From NCBI RefSeq assembly GCF_010389155.1, contig NC_057768.1:14568501-14632500 (forward strand): a stretch of DNA of 64,000 bases. Reading direction: 5' to 3'. Positions 54,701 to 64,000 of this stretch are shown here, one piece after another. The DNA is from Erigeron canadensis. Taxonomy: Eukaryota > Streptophyta > Magnoliopsida > Asterales > Asteraceae. The notes beneath the pieces are model-generated. The model was not told the origin of the DNA. It worked only from the letters and a program-made list of their open reading frames with translations, and searched no databases. Position 1 is the first letter of the stretch. Every line of letters begins with the position of its first letter. A program made the translations under genes and the position numbers.

Positions 54701-56266
54701 AACAACTTAAACTAGTGCAAATCTAAGCATGCATGTAATCATCTCATCATTTTAACAACAAATCTTTATCCATCTTCAATTCAACAACTTAAAAACATAT
54801 TCTTATGAAAAACTCCAGAAATATATTCATCAAAATATATAAAAATATGACCATATTTCACAGGAAAAATCACTTTAAAATCTATTTAATCTATGAAAAC
54901 ACCTTTGGGTCTTAAACTGGTTGAATCCTGGAATCTTTCTTCTAGATTTCAACATGCATGAGCATGAGGAAGAAGATTCTATCAACTTGCCTTCATCAAG
55001 TGTATTTTCAAGAAGAAAATCAAAGAAAAACATGGTCTTTGATAAAGATCTTTTAGTATATACAAAACAAGATAGATTAAACAAAGAGATGAAGATTTAT
55101 ACCCTTCCTGCACTCGGTTTTGGAGATGAATTTGGGCAGAAAATTTCGTGGCCTTTATGCTCTATATAACCCTTATTCCAAGCTTAAAATAACCCTTAAA
55201 AGTATCTTGAATCAACCCTTGTTTAATCATTTAAAAACCCTTATTATTACTTTAACTTTAGATTGATTTTTCTTGTCCCTTTTTTCTTGTTTTTGGCCGA
55301 AAATGATGAAGAGAGGAACATGATAATGTCCAGATTTTTGAGAGAAAAATGAGAGAGAAATAAGATATTAAGTGTATTGGGAAGTGTTGGAGTGTTTAGG
55401 GAGTGTAAAGTGTGAGTTGGAGTGTAAGTATGGGTGTAGCATGCATTGGAAGTGTAAGAATAAAGAGACTAGTTAATTTTTGATTGGTTGAGGTGTTTTG
55501 GGAAGGGGGAGGCCGGTTTTGGGGTAGTGTTTTGGAGGGGATTTTGAATTTTTTTTGATGTATGAAGTGTATGTATGGATATAAGTTTGTATTTTTAATT
55601 TTGTAGTTGTTTTTCGTAAGTGTATAAATATATTTGTATGGATGGATGTAAATTTAGTTAGGTGCTTGTATATATCTTTATTAAGTTGTGTTTGTATGTA
55701 TGTATGCATGCCGTGTATATACATATGCATGTATGTTTGTATTTTAAGTTGTTACTTCGCTCTTTATTATAAACCGTTACTCATGTTAGACGTATATATA
55801 CTCATTATTATTTAAACTCATTTTATGTACACAATAGTTTATAAGTATGTATTGTAAGATGGTCATTATATTTCTATATCCAAATGTACTTCAATTAGCT
55901 TGGTGATTTAGATTGTTGGACATTTCCTAAGATTTATGATTGTTATCACAACTTGTGAGTCTTACCTTATTATTTATATAACTTAACTTCTTGAAATAAA
56001 ATTTTTGATTCATTGGCATTTTGTCAAGTTCAATTAAAACTAATATATGTAGCTTAAGATTGGCTTGATTGATTATAGTTGTTGGTTATGACATTTCTAA
56101 GATAGCTAGTCATCTATGGTATTTCTAAGGCATCTCACCATACCATAGGACAATTATCACTATGCTTTGAATGTCTAAAAGGTCGATTCTCTTAATAAAT
56201 CTCTAGGGATAAAGACCTAGATAAGTCCAAGTAAATTATCCTACTCGAAATTTGAGGGTTGTTACA
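51734..56266 (-). repeat. Solo LTR, family E (4,533 bp)
   Basis: TSD GTTTA at 51729-51733 and 56267-56271. Plus-strand ends TGTAACACCTCAAC and GGGTTGTTACA. It shares long blocks with 22667-26512 (for example 52545-52880 versus 23115-23450). No PBS, PPT or pol inside. Inserted in the ORFX promoter block of the right-hand element A. Confidence 0.85.
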
Positions 56267-56271
56267 GTTTA

Positions 56272-56618
56272 ATCCAAAAGCAATGATCATTTTCCTTTAC
56301 GGCGCAAGTGGTATGACACATAAGCAAAAAGGTAACTTTGTACAGTAAAATCGTGTGTCCACTTGCAAACCAGATATCACTTATAAAATAAAAGTTTCTG
56401 ATTGACTTCAGATTTGATTTATTTAATTCTAAGAGAGGTTTAGTAAGTGCAATCTGAACCATCTCATTTTCTGAAGTTCTGAAGCCTTCTCAGATTCTGA
56501 GCCATTTCAGACAAAATATTTTCTGAGGCAAAAATTCCCCCTCAGAGAAAATTTTCCTTTACTTGTAAAAATATTTTTGTCAATTCCCCCCGAAACGCTA
56601 CACAGGATTTAGCATTCC
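56272..56618 (-). other. Pol-ORFX spacer of the right-hand element A
   Basis: Homologous to 8050-8350. Keeps the GAGGGGGAATTTTTGCCTC tract and a second GGGGGGAATT tract near the pol end. Flanked by two solo LTR insertions. Confidence 0.75.
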
Positions 56619-56623
56619 TAACT

Positions 56624-59389
56624 TGTAACACCTCACCGTTAGCGGAAACATGAGGTGTCATGAAAAGTACAACACGACATAGAATTACATAGATACTGCT
56701 AAATGAAATAGAATATAATAAATATATTCCCAAAAGTATGAGTTCAAGTCATGACAGTGCTAAAATAGCTTATTACAACCAAGCTCAAAAAGAAATAATC
56801 CTAGGCATGTAGCCTTAAAGTCTTACAATTAATAAGAAGCACTAATCTCCGAAGTCTAACCTAGCATACCAGTCTTTATCCCTGATTAGCCTGAGCACCT
56901 GAAAAGTATACTAAAACGTGTCAACACAAAGGTTGGTGAGTTCGTAGGTTTTAGTAAAAAAGTCTAGTCATAGATAAAAGTTATTTGTCGATTCTTTTAA
57001 GTCTAAACAAGCATTTGTTCAAGTCTCAATGACTCATGTCTCAATGCCTCAAAGTCTCAAAGTCTCAATGTCTCAAAGTCTGAAGACTTAAAGTCTCAAA
57101 GTCCGGCCTTACGGTACCTGCCTTAGTCCAAGTCTCCAACACACACAATAAGCACATCCAATAAACACGTCATAAAGCACGACAAATAAACACATTATCA
57201 CACACATATAAGCAAGATTCAAGAACGTCAAATGACACATGTAACTCTATACGCACAGACTCAATATTGAGCATAAACAGAAATCGACAAAACTGTTTGA
57301 AAATAAGTATACTTTCCACCCCAAAACTTGTAAAAAGAGGGGCTACGAAACTCACCTGAAAAGTGTTATGAAAGTATAACGGACGAGCATGACAAGCACA
57401 ATCAAAGTCCACGACAATCAACACCTACCAATAATACATGACAAGTCACAATGACAGTCTTTGGTCTTAAGTCTTAGCCTGTTAGAAATGCCTTTGAGTG
57501 CACATGTCTTTATTTAACTTCTAAAACGACGTTTGACAAATTTCGAATAAACCGAACAAGAGTCTGGATTTGACAACAAGTTCCTTTATTAAGTTTAAAC
57601 ACATTATTATATCAATACAACCTCATTTGAAATCATTTTATAGTTCAAAATAAGTTTTACTAGAATTTACTGAAAACTAGACAAAACCGGAGATTTTGAA
57701 CGAAAAGCTTACGAAACCGAAACGAGTTGAGGTTGAGCTCAACCTAATGGTTGAACTGAACCAACTAAAGCCCAAATATGTTATTTTAAAATCTTTTATT
57801 CATGTGTTAGCCAATTGGACCAAAACTACACCTTTTGAGAAACCTAGTCAAGTTTAAGAACCGAATAAGCGCGTATGGACACGATAGGCTAATGAAATCG
57901 AGTATATGAGTAGGGAAGTGGTTGAACTCGACCATGGCAGGTTTAGTTCGACCTGGACAGATGTCAAAATGATTCTTTTCTAAGTCTTAAAGGTCCGAGA
58001 GTTAAAACAAGTCATTTCGGGTCAAACTAGGAACCTTACGAGCCGTTTAAGCGACAAAAGTCAATAGAGGGTCAACCTAGACCACCAGAGGTCGAGCTAG
58101 ACCAGGTATAGGTCGAGCTTGACCTGCGTAGGTCGAGCTAGACCAGCCTAGTTCGAGCTAGAACTGGCCGGGTTCGGATTCATACGCGATTTGAGCAAAA
58201 CGAACGATTTTGACGCGATTTTGTTAAAATAACGAGATCTAAGGCTAGCCAATTCGTACCCATGAGTCTTGATTGCACAAAAGTGTCACAAATAGTACAA
58301 AAAGGGTGAAGTTCGACCGATTTCATACATCATGTGATCGACAATTGCACAACCTTAATCTTGGATACGGAATCGACTAGTTTTAGAGTCTTTTAGCCAA
58401 GTAAATATATCTTCAATTCTTGTAGTTGCACAAAATCCAAATTACATGAGTGCATAATGTATCAAATCAAAGCCTAAACCAAGGTTCAATTCGTTTCTTA
58501 CACACAAATGTAACCGAAATTGCACAATCAACAATCAAAGACATAATTCGCTTAGCTTTTGATAAGAACCGAAAGAGTAAACATATATATACATATAAAA
58601 ACGAATTGGAGAGATTAAGAACAGGACTTACACAAGTTTTTGATGAAGAGAATGATAATATTCACTTTTTTCTTGATAAAAGATCGAAGCCTTGATTGAT
58701 TGAAAGCGTTTGGAACCGAAATCGAGAGAATGATTGAAGAGAGGATTTGAAAGACAAACTCTTTTCTCTTCTTGTCTATGAAATCTGAAATTTTTGTGAA
58801 GAAAGGGTGTTTTTCAAAGAAAACCTTAGAGAGAAATCTTATGTGTGTAAACCCTAGCTTTTGATGGAATGAAAGATCAAGTTTATATAGGCATGTATAT
58901 GGTTGAATTCAACCATAGTCGAACTCAACCAGGTCTAACTCGACCAAGTCGACCTCAACCAGGTAGAGTTAGAGCCATATCTGTAAACTAGACTCTTTTA
59001 CGAAAATGTGGCCGCTTGAATCGTTAAAAACGGAGTTACAGTTTGAAAGTTATGACGAAAACAAAATCAATACGTTTTTCTGTTGTCGATTTGTTTAATT
59101 AATTAAAACGATGCCATATACGGCAAAGGTAAATGCTATCCGTTGATTCGCTAAATGTTTTGAAAGTTCATTTTAACTTTATTTGGCATTTCTATGAGGC
59201 AACTAGTCTTCCTCAATCATTTGCTCCAAGTCTTAAAAAGTTAAAGGCACTAGTACTCAATAAACATGTCTTGTCTTATTCATACTCTAATCCATATAGC
59301 CACATGTCTAAAGACTTAAATTGATAGTTAATGACCTTCTACAAACAGAAAAGTATAGTCAAACGAACGCTCAGGTGACGGTTTTCACA
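56624..59389 (-). repeat. Solo LTR, family D (2,766 bp)
   Basis: TSD TAACT at 56619-56623 and 59390-59394. On the minus strand it starts TGTGAAAACCGTC and ends GAGGTGTTACA, the same ends as 42114-44489. A minus-strand TATATAAA lies at 58890-58882. Two palindrome clusters (58070-58164 and 58901-58975) and a further pair (57731, 57920) share the pattern GGTYGARYTMRACC. It splits the end of pol from its spacer. Confidence 0.88.
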
Positions 59390-59394
59390 TAACT

Positions 59395-62300
59395 CGCTGA
59401 TAAGATGTTTAAAAGTTTTGACATCTACAGGTTTTGTAAACACAACAGCTAGTTGCTTATCAGTTGGAATGAAATGAATTTCGATATCACCTTTTATAAT
59501 ATGATCACGAATGAAATGATACCTGAGGTCGATATGCTTGGTTTTGGAATGCATGACAGGATTGTGAGATATGGCGATGGCACTTGTGCTATCACAAAAT
59601 ATTGGAGTTTTGGTATATTTAACACCATAATCAGTTAGTTGGTTCTTCATCCATAAAATCTGAGCACAACAACTTGCTGCAGAAATGTATTCAGCTTTAG
59701 CTGTGGATAAAGAAACTGCAGTCTGCTTCTTGCTCGTCCAACTAACTAACTTGCCACCAAGGAAATGACAACCACCTGTGGTACTTTTCCTATCTATCTT
59801 ACAACCTGCATGATCAGAATCTGAATAGCCCATTAGATCTAGACTTGAGCCTTTGGGATACCAAAGACCTAGTCTGGGGACACCTTTAAGGTACCTGAAA
59901 ATTCTTTTTATAGCATTCTGGTGTGCTTCCTTGGGATCAGATTGAAATCGTGCACAAAGACATGTTGCAAACATTATGTCTGGTCTACTTGCGGTTAAGT
60001 ACATTAATGATCCCACCATACCACGATATTTTGTGAGATCGACAGGTTTTCCATGAGGATCTGAGTCGAAAGTTAATGGTGCAGACATTGGAGTATCTTT
60101 GGATAAAACTGAGTCAAACTGATATTTCTTTAATAAATCTCAGACATAATTTTCTTGATTTATAAAAATACCATCATTGGTTTGTTTTACTTAAAGACAC
60201 AAGAAGTATGTCAATACACCCATCATACTCATTTCATACTTAGAAGACATTATTTTTGAAAACTTGTCACACAATTTTTCATTTGTAGAACCAAACACAA
60301 TATCATCAACATAAACATGTGCAAGTAAGATATCACTTTTCTCATGAAAGATGAATAAAGTGTTATCTATTGCACCCCTTTTAAAACCATTATCTAAAAG
60401 ATGTCGAGTTAGATTATCAAACCAGGCTCTAGGTGCTTGTCTCAGACCATATAAAGCTTTGTTCAGCCTATACACCCAGTGAGGTTTTTCTTTGCTTTCA
60501 AATCCTGGTGGTTGATAAACATACACGACTTATTCCAATTCTCCATTCAGAAATGCACTTTTAATATCCATTTGGTAGACTTTGAACTCATGATGAGCTG
60601 CAAATGCTAAGAATATTCTGATAGCTTCAAGTCTAGCCACTGGTGCAAAAGTCTTATCAAAATCAACTCCTTCTTCTTGTGCATAACCCTTTGCAACAAG
60701 TCTTGCTTTGTTTCTAATTACATGGCCAACTTCATCCACCTTGTTACGAAAAGACCCATCTTGTCCCAATTAGTTCTTTCTTCAGATTGTTGGGACATGG
60801 AACAAGCTCCCAAACATTGTTCCTTTCAAATTGGTTAAGCTCTTCTTGCATGGCTTCAACCCAACTTGGATCTTTCATAGCCTCGTCAATCTTCTTTGGT
60901 TCTATCAGTGATAAGAAGCTGACATTTAAGCATTGATCGCTTGTGGCTCTTCTGGTCTGAACCCCTCTACTTGGATCGCTGATAACTTGATCAATTGGAT
61001 GTGATCGAGTCCATTTAGAGTAATGACGATGATGAACAATGATATCAGTGCAAGAACTCCTTTGGCTTACTTCAGGAGATGTTTCAGAATATACTATTTC
61101 AGTTTCATCATCTTGTAAATCACGATTTGCATCATGAAATTCTTCATTCTGAGGTATTTCAGCGGAAACTGATATCTGAGGAGTAGCAGCACGCACATCT
61201 GATCCAATAGTCATTTCAGAAGGTAGTTTGAAGGTGACTGAAGGATAATATGGAGTGTTACTTTGCTGAATATTCACTGGTTCTGAACTGAGATGATCAG
61301 AAACACGTTCAGGTGACTGATCTGATTGAACATTGTGATCAGATTCACCAAAACTGATAGGACTTTCTGAGGGTGGTTCAGAGACTGGTTTATTAAAGAT
61401 TGCAGAATTTGATTCATCAAAGGTAACATGAATTGACTCATCAACCTTTTCAAGTCTTTTGTTATAGACTCTAAAGGCTTTACGAGTTGTTGAATAACCT
61501 AAGAAGTATCCTTCATCAGCCTTGGCATTAAACTTGCCCAATTTGCTGGAATCATTCAGAATGTATACTGGACATCCAAATACATGGAAATATCCAATAT
61601 TAGGATTTCTATTTCTGAGTACTTCATAAACAGTCTTCTTATGTCTCTTGAAATAAATTGAACGATTCTGGGTGTAACAAGCAGTTGCAACAGCTTCAGC
61701 CCAAAAACATTTTGGAAGACCTGATTCATTTAACATACTTCTGGCAGCTTCTATCAGTGCACGATTCTTTCTTTCAACAACACCATTCTGTTCTGGTGTG
61801 TGTGCTGACGAGAAGTTCTGAGATATGCCAGTGTCAGTGCAGAAGGTTTCTAGAGTGGAATTTCTGAATTCAGTGCCATTGTCACTTATGAGCTGATGAA
61901 CTTTTCGCTTGTGCTTGAGTTCAATTTGTTTAATGAGAGCAATAATTTTAGTAGCAGCTTCATCTTTGGTTCTGAGGAAGGTTACCCAACAATATCTTGA
62001 ATATTCATCGACTACTATCAGGGTGTATTTCTTCCCAGCTCTTGTCTGCACGTTCACAGGACAAAAAAGATCCATATGAAGCATATGAAGTGGTTCAGTA
62101 ATGCTGAAATTTTGCTTGGTCTTGAAGGATGCTCTCTTCTTCTTTCCCATTTCACATCCTGGACATGGCTTGTCTTTATTGAAAAACATTGAAGGTATCC
62201 CATCAGCAAGTTGTTTTCTTGACAACTTGGTTATATTTTTGAAGTTCAGATGGGATAATCTCTTGTGCCATAACCAATTTGTGTCCTCATCAGCCTTTGT

Positions 62301-62655
62301 GTAGAAACATCGTTCTGAAGTAGCACTGTTCATGTCTAGTATATAAATGTTTCCATTCCTAGGTGCAATCATCACTACCTTCCAATCTCTGTTGAATATG
62401 GTGCCTTATGAAACATCAAATAATACCTTAAAGCCATCATCACAAAGTTGGCTGACACTGATCAGGTCATATTTCAAACCATTCACATATGCAACATTTG
62501 TGAATTTGACTTGTCCATTATTCACAACACCATATCCCTCAGTTTGTCCATTTTCATCATTACCAAAAGTTATTGAGGGCCCTTCTTACACCCTATATTC
62601 CTCTAGCAGGGTCTGGTGACCAGTCATGGTTCTGCCAGCTGCACATACACAAAGA
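59395..62655 (-). pseudogene. pol: pol of the right-hand Copia element A
   Basis: Minus strand, all main domains present. The protease is partial: about 40 bp around the catalytic Asp are deleted, leaving AAGRTMTGH at 62640. Integrase has WHKRLSH, CPGCEMGKK, HMDLFCP, ISDNGTEF and NGVVERKN. RT begins near 60790 with [15 protein letters not shown] and contains NKALYGLRQAPRAW and the catalytic HVYVDDIVFGS (near 60320). RNase H has GYSDSDHAGCK and ends FKHLISEL at the solo LTR. In-frame stops near 62590, 62405, 60745, 60528, 60188 and 60140 inactivate it. It is the better preserved RT copy and shows what is deleted at 7130. Confidence 0.92.
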
Positions 62656-64000
62656 TTAGTTCCTTTTGGGAACCCATCTCTTGATGGGTCCACTGAGCTC
62701 TCCCTTAGAAGCCTCAGATTTCTTTGGTATATATGGAACAGAAGGATCAAAGGGGATGTCAGTCATGATCTCAGATGAGATAAAAACAGTTGGTTTGATG
62801 ATTTCTTTAACCTTTTTCTTCTCAGATTTTTCTTTGACTTGTTTGATTTTCTTAGAAAAAGGTTTTGAGTTTTGTTTAGGATTCTGAGGAAATGCTTTCA
62901 ACATTTTTTAATCGTGCATTACAACTTTGCACTTGCCTGGCCAACATTTGAAATTGGCTTTCTATCCTTAACAAAACATTAACAAAACAGACTCTTCATT
63001 AGACACCTGAGCCCTACCTGAATCTGAGGTAGAGGGCTCAGCAGGGGAGACATTTTTCTTCTTCGCCTGGTTTTTAGAAACCTTTGATGAAGCACTGGTC
63101 TAACGTGCTTCAGATTTTCCCTCAGGTTGTTCATGGGCTTTCTCAGTTATCTCTTTTGTTTTACCAAGATCTTTGAAAATTATTTCTGGTCTCATTTCTT
63201 TCGGAAATGCTTCTAAATCAGTTATTACAGATGCAATTCTTTGATTTTCAATAGTTTTCTGAATGGCAGCTTCAGGAAATGGTGATTTCATCCAAGATTT
63301 GTTTTTTTTTGTTCTTTCTCTAAAATAATCCTTAATTCTTCCTTTTCAAGTTCAAGTTTGGACACCAGAGATTGATAACTTTTTAAAGCCAATTGAACAT
63401 CTTTTAGTTCCTTAAGCCTTGCCTGACTGGCGTTCAGTTAAGAAGAATTTATTTCAAACATTTTAATACTTTTGAACGCACAGTTTCAACATAAGAAATA
63501 TCGGCCTCTATCAGAACTAAAAGGTCCAATTTTTGTTCCTCATCTTTTTCAAAACCAAAAGCACTAACCTTTTTCATGATAATATCCACCCAACGACCGG
63601 ATTCCACATCAGACTTAACAACATGACCTTGATCTTCATAAGCCATGAAACACATGTCCCTCACTTCTTCTTCATCATTAGAGGACACGTCAAAATCCTC
63701 CCATTTTTCTGAGTCTGCCACCATGCAGCTATTCTTGTTGGATTCTTCTTGTGCCATAAGTGCAATGTGGGCATTCAGCTATTCGTATTTAGCTTTGTAC
63801 CCATCATCATTTTTCTGAAAGATAGAATGATTAGGGGCAGTTTGTGATGAAGAACGTTGTGATGATCTGCATTCTTTCATAAAATGTCCTTTCTTTCCAC
63901 ATTTAAAACACTCTAAATTGGATTTGTCAATTGAATTATTTGAAGAAAATTGTTTGCCATTTCTTTTTGATTGAAATTTGAAACGATTAAAAGTTTTGGC
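62656..64000 (-). pseudogene. gag: gag of the right-hand Copia element A, 5' end outside the window
   Basis: Runs off the right edge. Contains the CCHC knuckle CFKCGKKGHFMKEC near 63915-63874, the acidic region (SEKWEDFDVSSNDEEEVRD), the coiled-coil, and the terminal PIKRWVPKRN with TAA at 62656-62658. Stops and frameshifts near 63780, 63440, 63300, 63100 and 62900 break it. Confidence 0.88.

Noticed and set aside
58450..58695. 81-residue open frame
   Set aside because: Lies within the solo LTR, has no domain or homologous frame in the other family-D LTR.
1..64000. Host genes
   Set aside because: Every long frame could be assigned to a retrotransposon or to LTR/spacer sequence; no conserved cellular domain was recognised.

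Overview
The window is plant nuclear DNA, almost certainly from a eudicot, and it is built from nested LTR retrotransposons. The evidence is tRNA-iMet primer sites (TGGTATCAGAGC), Copia and Ty3/Gypsy polyproteins including a chromovirus and a Tat-type element, 5-bp target-site duplications (TSDs), and AT-rich spacers full of microsatellites. I see no host gene, tRNA, rRNA or CRISPR array. The large third ORF of the Copia elements reminds me of proteins I recall from Asteraceae genomes; that is a weak hint of family, not a result.

Layout. 1-1614: minus-strand Copia pol remnant, cut by element A. 1615-10155: element A (Sirevirus-like Copia) with 5' LTR, gag, pol with a deleted RT core, a conserved internal promoter-like block and a truncated third ORF ('ORFX'), then an inverted gag fragment and inverted LTR of the same family. 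10156-13325: a second, divergent ORFX copy. 13326-15556: family B 5' LTR, PBS and gag. 15557-15809 plus 30624-30933: an inverted family-B U3, split by element F. 15810-30623: element F, a Tat-type Gypsy element with TSD CTCGT. It carries gag-PR, RT, two RNase H domains and a broken integrase on the plus strand, and an antisense multi-exon gene on the minus strand. That antisense gene is interrupted by a 3.8-kb solo LTR (family E, TSD AAGAA). 31084-34278: element C, a small non-autonomous Copia element with TSD CATCT and an array of palindromes in its leader. 34284-46698: tandem, partly duplicated pieces of a chromovirus (family D). 46710-64000: a second, minus-strand element A (U3 of the 3' LTR, ORFX, pol, gag running off the right edge). 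It is interrupted by a 4.5-kb solo LTR (family E, TSD GTTTA) and a 2.8-kb solo LTR (family D, TSD TAACT).

The coding parts are mostly decayed. What stands out is non-coding structure. The U3 and 3' UTR of families A and B hold several hairpins whose stems differ by compensatory changes while the loops stay the same. ORFX has its own conserved TATA/5' UTR block in two copies. The antisense gene of element F has introns whose junctions keep the reading frame. Element C and a family-D LTR carry ordered arrays of palindromes. All positions were read by eye from the sequence; no alignment or search was run.
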